Part shown: positions 1 to 9,477 of the stretch, piece after piece
Numbering within the stretch: position 1 is the first letter of the stretch
Layout of the letters: each line of letters begins with the position of its first letter
Assembly: GCA_964057225.1 (NCBI GenBank)
Contig: OZ059897.1
Location: 4,340,001 to 4,404,000 of the forward strand
Length of the DNA stretch: 64,000 nucleotides
Source: Auanema rhodensis
Taxonomy: Eukaryota > Nematoda > Chromadorea > Rhabditida > Rhabditidae
Direction: 5' to 3'
Program-made: the position numbers and the translations under genes
Notes under the pieces: model-generated
Database searches by the model: none
Seen by the model: only the letters and a program-made list of their open reading frames with translations
Told to the model about the DNA's origin: nothing

Positions 1-43
1 TGTATAGAGCGTTTCTCAATGTAGTATAGTGCATTCGATGCGG

Positions 44-94
44 ATTTTTAAGCTGCGTCGATCTGTGTTATCAGATTTGCGCTAGCTTAAAAAT
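44..94. other. 51-nt imperfect dyad (hairpin/cruciform candidate)
   Basis: Arms ATTTTTAAGCT (u44-54) and AGCTTAAAAAT (u84-94) are perfect 11-bp inverted repeats. A second nested pair, ATCTG (u61-65) and CAGAT (u72-76), leaves a 6-nt loop. In type A, GCG (u55-57) can also pair with CGC (u80-82) across a one-base bulge. The element recurs in every unit. Type-B units lose the GCG/CGC pairs but keep the 11-bp and 5-bp arms. X units (u50 G) and Bg units (u89 G) each change one arm base, and in a plus-strand transcript both changes would give G-U pairs. The dyad is observed; extrusion or RNA folding is inference. Confidence 0.8.
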
Positions 95-116
95 GTACCG
101 AGTAATCAACTGATAT

Positions 117-154
117 AGGTTCACACTTATATCCTCGATTTTAACCCTGAAGAA
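117..154. other. Nearly invariant core where A/B chimeras switch
   Basis: Between u119 and u154 the A and B types are identical, and almost no unit varies. The exceptions I saw are u143 A in the four S units, a G in the unit at 26677 and an A in the unit at 62474. Most recombinant units change type inside this stretch: B upstream and A downstream (C), or A upstream and B downstream (D, K). The absence of markers over about 36 bp partly explains why breakpoints map here. Confidence 0.7.
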
Positions 155-161
155 TTAATTT

Positions 162-178
162 TTTCGTTGAATAACATT
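162..178. other. CENP-B-box-like half site (weak)
   Basis: This 17-bp stretch begins TTTCGTTG and matches the first eight positions of the mammalian CENP-B box (YTTCGTTGGAARCGGGA). The essential CGGG at the end is absent: type B reads AACATT there and type A ATAACATT. Type B matches 11 of 17 positions and 5 of the 9 essential ones. It recurs at u162-178 in every unit. A chance match in T-rich DNA is quite possible, so I record it as a motif and not as a binding site. Confidence 0.25.
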
Positions 179-241
179 GTCCATCGTCTTTGCCTTGAAA
201 AAAGAAATCTAAAAACTCCTACTTTTTGTGAAATTATTAAG

Positions 242-260
242 AAATTTTTCGGGAAAATTT
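242..260. other. AT-rich dyad around CGGG
   Basis: AAATTTT (u242-248) and AAAATTT (u254-260) are inverted repeats separated by TCGGG, and they are present in nearly every unit. In a sublineage (for example the units starting 29836, 40014, 43173, 45630, 48789, 50192, 52298, 58967 and 63176) one T-to-A change makes a longer dyad, AAAATTTT-CGGG-AAAATTTT, with 8-bp arms. Two of the five 1-bp deletions in the array fall in the right arm (units 60721 and 61422), which fits replication slippage. Confidence 0.75.
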
Positions 261-289
261 TTGTCACAATGTTTTTGGAAGCAATGTTG

Positions 290-325
290 AGTGTACATGG
301 GAACTCAGCATACACTAATGCATTA
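290..325. other. Inverted repeat AGTGTA/TACACT plus 10-bp palindrome
   Basis: AGTGTA (u290-295) is inverted as TACACT (u311-316) across a 15-nt spacer. It runs directly into the perfect palindrome TAATGCATTA (u316-325). The spacer carries the frequent A/G alternative at u308. The palindrome holds an ATGCAT (NsiI) site once per unit, so digestion should give a 351-bp ladder. The palindrome looks invariant in the units I read. It contains two facing TAAT cores, the core of many homeodomain sites; any binding is speculative. Confidence 0.7.
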
Positions 326-702
326 TTTTTCGAACGATCATAACTAATTTTTGTATGGAGCGTTTCTCAATGTAGTATAGTGCATTCGATGCGGATTTTT
401 AAGCTGCGTTGATCTGTGTTATCAGATTTGCGCTAGCTTAAAAATGCACCGAGTAATCAACTGATATAGGTTCACACTTATATCCTCGATTTTCACCCTG
501 AAGAATTAATTTTTTCGTTGAATAACATTGTCCATCGTCTTTGCCTTGAAAAAAGAAATCTAAAAACTCCTACTTTTCGTGAAATTATTTAGAAATTTTT
601 CGGGAAAATTTTTGTCACAATGTTTTTGGAAGCAATGTTGAGTGTACATGGGAACTCAACATACACTAATGCATTATTTTTCAAACGATCATAACTAATT
701 TT

Positions 703-1053
703 TGTATGGAGCGTTTCTCAATGTAGTATAGTGCATTCGATGCGGATTTTTAAGCTGCGTCGATCTGTGTTATCAGATTTGAGTTAGCTTAAAAATGCAC
801 CGAGATATCAACTGATATATGTTCACACTTATATCCTCGATTTTCACCCTGAAGAAATGATTTTTTCGTTAACAAACATTGTCCATCGTATTCGTCTTGA
901 AAAAAGGAATCTAAAAACATCTACTTTTTGTGAAATTATTTAGAAATTTTTCGGGAAAATTTTTGTCAAAATGTTTTTGGAAGCAATGTTGAGTGTACAT
1001 GGGAACTCAACATACACTAATGCATTATTTTTCAAACGATCATAACTAATTTT
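703..1053. repeat. Odd B unit with mixed Bg/Ba marks
   Basis: This B-type unit has u89 A and u267 A like Ba, but GG at u204-205 and TAG at u239-241 like Bg. It also has a private change, reading GTTAACAAACATTG where B units have GTTGAAAAACATTG. It looks like a Bg/Ba recombinant or an ancestor of both. The TAG keeps its reading frame closed. Confidence 0.8.
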
Positions 1054-1404
1054 TGTATAGAGCGTTTCTCAATGTAGTATAGTGCATTCGATGCGGATTT
1101 TTAAGCTGCGTCGATCTGTGTTATCAGATTTGCGCTAGCTTAAAAATGTACCGAGTAATCAACTGATATAGGTTCACACTTATATCCTCGATTTTAACCC
1201 TGAAGAATTAATTTTTTCGTTGAATAACATTGTCCATCGTCTTTGCCTTGAAAAAAGAAATCTAAAAACTCCTACTTTTTGTGAAATTATTAAGAAATTT
1301 TTCGGGAAAATTTTTGTCACAATGTTTTTGGAAGCAATGTTGAGTGTACATGGGAACTCAGCATACACTAATGCATTATTTTTCGAACGATCATAACTAA
1401 TTTT
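1054..1404. repeat. S-subtype satellite unit, copy 2
   Basis: This unit appears identical to the first S unit, including the u96 T seen in no other unit. It lies exactly three units (1,053 bp) downstream. The two units between them do not match the next two units, so this is not a simple trimer repeat. Confidence 0.9.
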
Positions 1405-2106
1405 TGTATAGAGCGTTTCTCAATGTAGTATAGTGCATTCGATGCGGATTTTTAAGCTGCGTCGATCTGTGTTATCAGATTTGCGCTAGCTTAAAAATGC
1501 ACCGAGTAATCAACTGATATAGGTTCACACTTATATCCTCGATTTTCACCCTGAAGAATTAATTTTTTCGTTGAATAACATTGTCCATCGTCTTTGCCTT
1601 GAAAAAAGAAATCTAAAAACTCCTACTTTTTGTGAAATTATTTAGAAATTTTTCGGGAAAATTTTTGTCACAATGTTTTTGGAAGCAATGTTGAGTGTAC
1701 ATGGGAACTCAACATACACTAATGCATTATTTTTCAAACGATCATAACTAATTTTTGTATAGAGCGTTTCTCAATGTAGTATAGTGCATTCGATGCGGAT
1801 TTTTAAGCTGCGTCGATCTGTGTTATCAGATTTGAGTTAGCTTGAAAATGCACCGAGATATCAACTGATATATGTTCACACTTATATCCTCGATTTTCAC
1901 CCTGAAGAATTAATTTTTTCGTTGAATAACATTGTCCATCGTCTTTGCCTTGAAAAAAGAAATCTAAAAACTCCTACTTTTTGTGAAATTATTTAGAAAT
2001 TTTTCGGGAAAATTTTTGTCACAATGTTTTTGGAAGCAATGTTGAGTGTACATGGGAACTCAACATACACTAATGCATTATTTTTCAAACGATCATAACT
2101 AATTTT

Positions 2107-2457
2107 TGTATGGAGCGTTTCTCAATGTAGTATAGTGCATTCGATGCGGATTTTTAAGCTGCGTTGATCTGTGTTATCAGATTTGCGCTAGCTTAAAAAT
2201 GCACCGAGTAATCAACTGATATAGGTTCACACTTATATCCTCGATTTTCACCCTGAAGAATTAATTTTTTCGTTGAATAACATTGTCCATCGTCTTTGCC
2301 TTGAAAAAAGAAATCTAAAAACTCCTACTTTTTGTGAAATTATTTAGAAATTTTTCGGGAAAATTTTTGTCACAATGTTTTTGGAAGCAATGTTGAGTGT
2401 ACATGGGAACTCAGCATACACTAATGCATTATTTTTCAAACGATCATAACTAATTTT
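2107..2457. repeat. Reference type-A (At) satellite unit
   Basis: This is a clean example of parental type A. It opens TGTATGGAG, has T at u59, GCGCTAGC at u79-86, TA at u103-104, G at u118 and TTA at u155-157. Its 3' half has T at u172 and C/T/C at u188/191/193. G+C is 116 of 351. Near-identical At units start at, for example, 5617, 11935, 20008, 28783, 38961 and 51245. The in-frame TAG at u239-241 and the lack of ATG at u155-157 leave no usable plus-strand ORF. Confidence 0.95.
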
Positions 2458-2808
2458 TGTATGGAGCGTTTCTCAATGTAGTATAGTGCATTCGATGCGG
2501 ATTTTTAAGCTGCGTTGATCTGTGTTATCAGATTTGCGCTAGCTTAAAAATGCACCGAGTAATCAACTGATATAGGTTCACACTTATATCCTCGATTTTC
2601 ACCCTGAAGAATTAATTTTTTCGTTGAATAACGTTGTCCATCGTCTTTGCCTTGAAAAAAAAAATCTAAAAACTCCTACTTTTTGTGAAATTATTTAGAA
2701 ATTTTTCGGGAAAATTTTTGTCACAATGTTTTTGGAGGCAATGTTGAGTGTACATGGGAACTCAGCATACACTAATGCATTATTTTTCAAACGATCATAA
2801 CTAATTTT
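2458..2808. repeat. Reference An-subtype satellite unit
   Basis: An is type A with u204 A, which joins two A-runs into A10 at u198-207, usually together with u176 G (AACGTTG). Seventeen units have the long run, mostly after 29 kb. Units at 31591, 43524, 43875, 45981, 59318 and 59668 keep u176 A, so the run and the u176 change have separate histories. This unit also has a private GGAGGC. Confidence 0.88.
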
Positions 2809-3159
2809 TGTATGGAGCGTTTCTCAATGTAGTATAGTGCATTCGATGCGGATTTTTAAGCTGCGTTGATCTGTGTTATCAGATTTGCGCTAGCTTAAAA
2901 ATGCACCGAGTAATTAACTGATATAGGTTCACACTTATATCCTCGATTTTCACCCTGAAGAATTAATTTTTTCGTTGAATAACATTGTCCATCGTCTTTG
3001 CCTTGAAAAAAGAAATCTAAAAACTCCTACTTTTCGTGAAATTATTTAGAAATTTTTCGGGAAAATTTTTGTCACAATGTTTTTGGAAGCAATGTTGAGT
3101 GTACATGGGAACTCAGCATACACTAATGCATTATTTTTCAAACGATCATAACTAATTTT

Positions 3160-3510
3160 TGTATAGAGCGTTTCTCAATGTAGTATAGTGCATTCGATGC
3201 GGATTTTTAAGCTGCGTCGATCTGTGTTATCAGATTTGAGTTAGCTTGAAAATGCACCGAGATATCAACTGATATATGTTCACACTTATATCCTCGATTT
3301 TCACCCTGAAGAAATGATTTTTTCGTTGAAAAACATTGTCCATCGTATTCGTCTTGAAAAAAGGAATCTAAAAACATCTACTTTTTGTGAAATTATTTAG
3401 AAATTTTTCGGGAAAATTTTTGTCACAATGTTTTTGGAAGCAATGTTGAGTGTACATGGGAACTCAGCATACACTAATGCATTATTTTTCAAACGATCAT
3501 AACTAATTTT
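3160..3510. repeat. Reference type-Bg satellite unit
   Basis: This is parental type B, subtype Bg. It has G at u89 (AGCTTGAAAAT), GG at u204-205, TAG at u239-241, C at u267 and G at u308. The same subtype starts at 4564, 4915, 7723, 9127, 10531, 18604, 28081, 29485, 37206, 38259, 39663, 41067, 42822, 45279, 51947, 53351 and 58616. In the downstream half of the window Bg usually stands directly before a Ba unit, so the Bg-Ba pair moves as a block. The TAG keeps the plus-strand frame closed despite the ATG at u155-157. Confidence 0.93.
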
Positions 3511-3612
3511 TGTATAGAGCGTTTCTCAATGTAGTATAGTGCATTCGATGCGGATTTTTAAGCTGCGTCGATCTGTGTTATCAGATTTGAGTTAGCTTAA
3601 AAATGCACCGAG

Positions 3613-3626
3613 ATATCAACTGATAT
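3613..3626. other. Type-B-specific dyad ATATCA-AC-TGATAT
   Basis: At u103-116 type-B units carry ATATCA and TGATAT separated by AC, a 14-bp near-palindrome. Type-A units read TA in place of AT at u103-104, which cuts the arms to ATCA/TGAT. A structure-forming or protein-binding difference between A and B units is therefore encoded by just two bases. Type B also gains a GATATC (EcoRV) site here. Confidence 0.7.
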
Positions 3627-3664
3627 ATGTTCACACTTATATCCTCGATTTTCACCCTGAAGAA

Positions 3665-3853
3665 ATGATTTTTTCGTTGAAAAACATTGTCCATCGTATT
3701 CGTCTTGAAAAAAAGAATCTAAAAACATCTACTTTTTGTGAAATTATTCAGAAATTTTTCGGGAAAATTTTTGTCAAAATGTTTTTGGAAGCAATGTTGA
3801 GTGTACATGGGAACTCAACATACACTAATGCATTATTTTTCAAACGATCATAA
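3665..3853 (+). other. Recurrent 62-codon ORF in units with Ba 3' half; not called a gene
   Basis: Forty units carry an ATG-initiated 62-codon frame at u155-343. Examples start at 3665, 9632, 12791, 17705, 28586, 36308, 47539 and 63330. It is open only where u155-157 is ATG and u239 is C; the common T there makes TAG. The product has no domain I recognise, no signal peptide and no clear membrane segment. Differences between copies are nearly all amino-acid changing: Thr/Ala, Phe/Ile, Glu/Lys, Lys/Glu, Ile/Val, Ile/Asn and Gly/Trp. I found one silent change, ATT to ATA in the copy at 49995. That is not purifying selection. I see no ribosome-binding, promoter or poly(A) context specific to these copies. 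Confidence 0.8.
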
Positions 3854-5265
3854 CTAATTTTTGTATGGAGCGTTTCTCAATGTAGTATAGTGCATTCGAT
3901 GCGGATTTTTAAGCTGCGTTGATCTGTGTTATCAGATTTGCGCTAGCTTAAAAATGCACCGAGTAATCAACTGATATAGGTTCACACTTATATCCTCGAT
4001 TTTCACCCTGAAGAAATAATTTTTTCGTTGAATAACATTGTCCATCGTCTTTGCCTTGAAAAAAGAAATCTAAAAACTCCTACTTTTTGTGAAATTATTT
4101 AGAAATTTTTCGGGAAAATTTTTGTCACAATGTTTTTGGAAGCAATGTTGAGTGTACATGGGAACTCAACATACACTAATGCATTATTTTTCAAACGATC
4201 ATAACTAATTTTTGTATGGAGCGTTTCTCAATGTAGTATAGTGCATTCGATGCGGATTTTTAAGCTGCGTTGATCTGTGTTATCAGATTTGCGCTAGCTT
4301 AAAAATGCACCGAGTAATCAACTGATATAGGTTCACACTTATATCCTCGATTTTCACCCTGAAGAATTAATTTTTTCGTTGAATAACATTGTCCATCGTC
4401 TTTGCCTTGAAAAAAGAAATCTAAAAACTCCTACTTTTCGTGAAATTATTTAGAAATTTTTCGGGAAAATTTTTGTCACAATGTTTTTGGAAGCAATGTT
4501 GAGTGTACATGGGAATTCAGCATACACTAATGCATTATTTTTCAAACGATCATAACTAATTTTTGTATAGAGCGTTTCTCAATGTAGTATAGTGCATTCG
4601 ATGCGGATTTTTAAGCTGCGTCGATCTGTGTTATCAGATTTGAGTTAGCTTGAAAATGCACCGAGATATCAACTGATATATGTTCACACTTATATCCTCG
4701 ATTTTCACCCTGAAGAAATGATTTTTTCGTTGAAAAACATTGTCCATCGTATTCGTCTTGAAAAAAGGAATCTAAAAACATCTACTTTTTGTGAAATTAT
4801 TTAGAAATTTTTCGGGAAAATTTTTGTCACAATGTTTTTGGAAGCAATGTTGAGTGTACATGGGAATTCAGCATACACTAATGCATTATTTTTCAAACGA
4901 TCATAACTAATTTTTGTATAGAGCGTTTCTCAATGTAGTATAGTGCATTCGATGCGAATTTTTAAGCTGCGTCGATCTGTGTTATCAGATTTGAGTTAGC
5001 TTGAAAATGCACCGAGATATCAACTGATATATGTTCACACTTATATCCTCGATTTTCACCCTGAAGAAATGATTTTTTCGTTGAAAAACATTGTCCATCG
5101 TATTCGTCTTGAAAAAAGGAATCTAAAAACATCTACTTTTTGTGAAATTATTTAGAAATTTTTCGGGAAAATTTTTGTCACAATGTTTTTGGAAGCAATG
5201 TTGAGTGTACATGGGAACTCAGCATACACTAATGCATTATTTTTCAAACGATCATAACTAATTTT

Positions 5266-6669
5266 TGTATAGAGCGTTTCTCAATGTAGTATAGTGCATT
5301 CGATGCGGATTTTTAAGCTGCGTCGATCTGTGTTATCAGATTTGAGTTAGCTTGAAAATGCACCGAGATATCAACTGATATATGTTCACACTTATATCCT
5401 CGATTTTCACCCTGAAGAATTAATTTTTTCGTTGAATAACATTGTCCATCGTCTTTGCCTTGAAAAAAGAAATCTAAAAACTCCTACTTTTTGTGAAATT
5501 ATTTAGAAATTTTTCGGGAAAATTTTTGTCACAATGTTTTTGGAAGCAATGTTGAGTGTACATGGGAACTCAACATACACTAATGCATTATTTTTCAAAC
5601 GATCATAACTAATTTTTGTATGGAGCGTTTCTCAATGTAGTATAGTGCATTCGATGCGGATTTTTAAGCTGCGTTGATCTGTGTTATCAGATTTGCGCTA
5701 GCTTAAAAATGCACCGAGTAATCAACTGATATAGGTTCACACTTATATCCTCGATTTTCACCCTGAAGAATTAATTTTTTCGTTGAATAACATTGTCCAT
5801 CGTCTTTGCCTTGAAAAAAGAAATCTAAAAACTCCTACTTTTTGTGAAATTATTTAGAAATTTTTCGGGAAAATTTTTGTCACAATGTTTTTGGAAGCAA
5901 TGTTGAGTGTACATGGGAACTCAGCATACACTAATGCATTATTTTTCAAACGATCATAACTAATTTTTGTATGGAGCGTTTCTCAATGTAGTATAGTGCA
6001 TTCGATGCGGATTTTTAAGCTGCGTTGATCTGTGTTATCAGATTTGCGCTAGCTTAAAAATGCACCGAGTAATCAACTGATATAGGTTCACACTTATATC
6101 CTCGATTTTCACCCTGAAGAATTAATTTTTTCGTTGAATAACGTTGTCCATCGTCTTTGCCTTGAAAAAAAAAATCTAAAAACTCCTACTTTTTGTGAAA
6201 TTATTTAGAAATTTTTCGGGAAAATTTTTGTCACAATGTTTTTGGAAGCAATGTTGAGTGTACATGGGAACTCAGCATACACTAATGCATTATTTTTCAA
6301 ACGATCATAACTAATTTTTGTATGGAGCGTTTCTCAATGTAGTATAGTGCATTCGATGCGGATTTTTAAGCTGCGTTGATCTGTGTTATCAGATTTGCGC
6401 TAGCTTAAAAATGCACCGAGTAATCAACTGATATAGGTTCACACTTATATCCTCGATTTTCACCCTGAAGAATTAATTTTTTCGTTGAATAACATTGTCC
6501 ATCGTCTTTGCCTTGAAAAAAGAAATCTAAAAACTCCTACTTTTCGTGAAATTATTTAGAAATTTTTCGGGAAAATTTTTGTCACAATGTTTTTGGAAGC
6601 AATGTTGAGTGTACATGGGAACTCAGCATACACTAATGCATTATTTTTCAAACGATCATAACTAATTTT
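5266..6669. repeat. Four-unit block C-At-An-Ac, copy 2
   Basis: This is the second copy of the block at 1756-3159, without that copy's two private changes. Before An appears in the downstream half of the array, it is found only in these two blocks (units at 2458 and 5968). Confidence 0.85.
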
Positions 6670-9477
6670 TGTATGGAGCGTTTCTCAATGTAGTATAGTG
6701 CATTCGATGCGGATTTTTAAGCTGCGTCGATCTGTGTTATCAGATTTGAGTTAGCTTGAAAATGCACCGAGATATCAACTGATATATGTTCACACTTATA
6801 TCCTCGATTTTCACCCTGAAGAATTAATTTTTTCGTTGAATAACATTGTCCATCGTCTTTGCCTTGAAAAAAGAAATCTAAAAACTCCTACTTTTTGTGA
6901 AATTATTTAGAAATTTTTCGGGAAAATTTTTGTCACAATGTTTTTGGAAGCAATGTTGAGTGTACATGGGAACTCAACATACACTAATGCATTATTTTTC
7001 AAACGATCATAACTAATTTTTGTATGGAGCGTTTCTCAATGTAGTATAGTGCATTCGATGCGGATTTTTAAGCTGCGTCGATCTGTGTTATCAGATTTGA
7101 GTTAGCTTGAAAATGCACCGAGATATCAACTGATATATGTTCACACTTATATCCTCGATTTTCACCCTGAAGAATTAATTTTTTCGTTGAATAACATTGT
7201 CCATCGTCTTTGCCTTGAAAAAAGAAATCTAAAAACTCCTACTTTTTGTGAAATTATTTAGAAATTTTTCGGGAAAATTTTTGTCACAATGTTTTTGGAA
7301 GCAATGTTGAGTGTACATGGGAACTCAGCATACACTAATGCATTATTTTTCAAACGATCATAACTAATTTTTGTATGGAGCGTTTCTCAATGTAGTATAG
7401 TGCATTCGATGCGGATTTTTAAGCTGCGTTGATCTGTGTTATCAGATTTGCGCTAGCTTAAAAATGCACCGAGTAATCAACTGATATAGGTTCACACTTA
7501 TATCCTCGATTTTCACCCTGAAGAATTAATTTTTTCGTTGAATAACATTGTCCATCGTCTTTGCCTTGAAAAAAGAAATCTAAAAACTCCTACTTTTCGT
7601 GAAATTATTTAGAAATTTTTCGGGAAAATTTTTGTCACAATGTTTTTGGAAGCAATGTTGAGTGTACATGGGAACTCAGCATACACTAATGCATTATTTT
7701 TCAAACGATCATAACTAATTTTTGTATAGAGCGTTTCTCAATGTAGTATAGTGCATTCGATGCGGATTTTTAAGCTGCGTCGATCTGTGTTATCAGATTT
7801 GAGTTAGCTTGAAAATGCACCGAGATATCAACTGATATATGTTCACACTTATATCCTCGATTTTCACCCTGAAGAAATGATTTTTTCGTTGAAAAACATT
7901 GTCCATCGTATTCGTCTTGAAAAAAGGAATCTAAAAACATCTACTTTTTGTGAAATTATTTAGAAATTTTTCGGGAAAATTTTTGTCACAATGTTTTTGG
8001 AAGCAATGTTGAGTGTACATGGGAACTCAGCATACACTAATGCATTATTTTTCAAACGATCATAACTAATTTTTGTATAGAGCGTTTCTCAATGTAGTAT
8101 AGTGCATTCGATGCGGATTTTTAAGCTGCGTCGATCTGTGTTATCAGATTTGAGTTAGCTTAAAAATGCACCGAGATATCAACTGATATATGTTCACACT
8201 TATATCCTCGATTTTCACCCTGAAGAATTAATTTTTTCGTTGAATAACATTGTCCATCGTCTTTGCCTTGAAAAAAGAAATCTAAAAACTCCTACTTTTT
8301 GTGAAATTATTTAGAAATTTTTCGGGAAAATTTTTGTCACAATGTTTTTGGAAGCAATGTTGAGTGTACATGGGAACTCAACATACACTAATGCATTATT
8401 TTTCAAACGATCATAACTAATTTTTGTATGGAGCGTTTCTCAATGTAGTATAGTGCATTCGATGCGGATTTTTAAGCTGCGTCGATCTGTGTTATCAGAT
8501 TTGAGTTAGCTTGAAAATGCACCGAGATATCAACTGATATATGTTCACACTTATATCCTCGATTTTCACCCTGAAGAATTAATTTTTTCGTTGAATAACA
8601 TTGTCCATCGTCTTTGCCTTGAAAAAAGAAATCTAAAAACTCCTACTTTTTGTGAAATTATTTAGAAATTTTTCGGGAAAATTTTTGTCACAATGTTTTT
8701 GGAAGCAATGTTGAGTGTACATGGGAACTCAGCATACACTAATGCATTATTTTTCAAACGATCATAACTAATTTTTGTATGGAGCGTTTCTCAATGTAGT
8801 ATAGTGCATTCGATGCGGATTTTTAAGCTGCGTTGATCTGTGTTATCAGATTTGCGCTAGCTTAAAAATGCACCGAGTAATCAACTGATATAGGTTCACA
8901 CTTATATCCTCGATTTTCACCCTGAAGAATTAATTTTTTCGTTGAATAACATTGTCCATCGTCTTTGCCTTGAAAAAAGAAATCTAAAAACTCCTACTTT
9001 TCGTGAAATTATTTAGAAATTTTTCGGGAAAATTTTTGTCACAATGTTTTTGGAAGCAATGTTGAGTGTACATGGGAACTCAGCATACACTAATGCATTA
9101 TTTTTCAAACGATCATAACTAATTTTTGTATAGAGCGTTTCTCAATGTAGTATAGTGCATTCGATGCGGATTTTTAAGCTGCGTCGATCTGTGTTATCAG
9201 ATTTGAGTTAGCTTGAAAATGCACCGAGATATCAACTGATATATGTTCACACTTATATCCTCGATTTTCACCCTGAAGAAATGATTTTTTCGTTGAAAAA
9301 CATTGTCCATCGTATTCGTCTTGAAAAAAGGAATCTAAAAACATCTACTTTTTGTGAAATTATTTAGAAATTTTTCGGGAAAATTTTTGTCACAATGTTT
9401 TTGGAAGCAATGTTGAGTGTACATGGGAACTCAGCATACACTAATGCATTATTTTTCAAACGATCATAACTAATTTT
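6670..9477. repeat. Chimera-rich stretch: C-C-Ac-Bg-C-C-Ac-Bg
   Basis: Eight units form an imperfect four-unit repeat: C-C-Ac-Bg at 6670-8073, then C-C-Ac-Bg at 8074-9477. The C units (6670, 7021, 8074, 8425) join a type-B 5' half to a type-A 3' half. They differ slightly: the unit at 8074 has u89 A and starts TGTATAGAG, and the others have u89 G and start TGTATGGAG. This is the densest run of C units in the first 15 kb. No other structure is visible. Confidence 0.85.

Larger units (their letters stand above)
127..315 (-). other. Minus-strand 62-codon ORF of S units; not called a gene
   Basis: This frame opens with GTG, not ATG, and is present only in the four S units (127-315, 1180-1368, 11008-11196, 19081-19269). 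Elsewhere it is closed by TAA at u238-240 and TGA at u142-144. S units escape both through u239 A and u143 A. The four copies encode the same protein because the units are recent duplicates. Nothing resembling a domain is visible. Confidence 0.8.
1..351. repeat. S-subtype satellite unit, copy 1
   Basis: This A-like unit has u96 T (GTACC), u143 A, u239 A and u332 G. It appears identical to the unit at 1054-1404. Its three private 3'-half marks recur only in four units of the window. Confidence 0.9.
1756..3159. repeat. Four-unit block C-At-An-Ac, copy 1
   Basis: Four consecutive units (chimera C, At, An, Ac) recur in the same order at 5266-6669, an offset of 3,510 bp or ten units. The An unit (2458-2808) carries the linked pair u176 G and the A10 run. 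Small private changes separate the copies: here GGAGGC at about u280 in the An unit and AATTAACTG in the Ac unit. Confidence 0.85.
3511..3861. repeat. Reference type-Ba satellite unit
   Basis: This is a clean example of parental type B, subtype Ba. It opens TGTATAGAG and has C at u59, GAGTTAGC at u79-86, A at u89, AT at u103-104, T at u118 and ATG at u155-157. Further marks are A at u172, A/C/T at u188/191/193, AG at u204-205, C at u239 and A at u267. It is the commonest B subtype. It differs from Bg at u89, u204, u239, u267 and usually u308. Because u239 is C, a 62-codon frame is open at 3665-3853; I treat that frame as fortuitous. Confidence 0.95.
3160..4914. repeat. Five-unit block Bg-Ba-At-Ac-Bg, copy 1
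   Basis: This block matches 9127-10881 unit by unit, an offset of 5,967 bp or 17 units. The rare GGGAATTC change (an EcoRI site at 4513) in its fourth unit is shared with 10480 and 18553. Here the next unit also has it (4864), which its partner lacks, so conversion between neighbours is a possible explanation. Confidence 0.8.

Noticed and set aside
1-40. TATA-like promoter elements (TGTATAGAG, GTAGTATAG)
   Set aside because: AT-rich hexamers are expected by chance at this composition, and nothing nearby marks a transcription start. Satellite transcription is possible but not shown.
106-250. Hammerhead ribozyme, known from some animal satellites
   Set aside because: The core needs CTGANGA plus GAAA in the right layout. 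The closest plus-strand match is CTGATAT, and the minus strand has only a mismatched TTATCAG equivalent.
198-276. Phased A-tracts causing strong DNA curvature
   Set aside because: A/T runs in the 3' half are centred near u200, 213, 225, 247, 260 and 274. The spacing of 12-14 bp (and 22) is only loosely helical, so I would not claim curvature without a calculation.
127-315. Minus-strand 62-aa protein in four units
   Set aside because: It starts with GTG, needs two S-specific changes to stay open, and all four copies are recent duplicates of one unit.
1-351. Unit built from two ancient half-repeats of about 175 bp
   Set aside because: The only internal similarity I saw (CAATGT near u17 and u282) is short and lies 265 bp apart (86 bp the other way round the unit), not about 175.
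1-1053. A three-unit (1,053-bp) higher-order repeat at the window start
   Set aside because: Only the S units at 1 and 1054 match; the second and third units of the supposed trimer differ in subtype from the fifth and sixth.
3665-3853. A 40-member family of 62-aa plus-strand proteins
   Set aside because: The frame sits at a fixed place in a satellite unit, depends on one segregating base (u239), and copies differ almost only by residue-changing substitutions. No domain, expression signal or constraint is visible.
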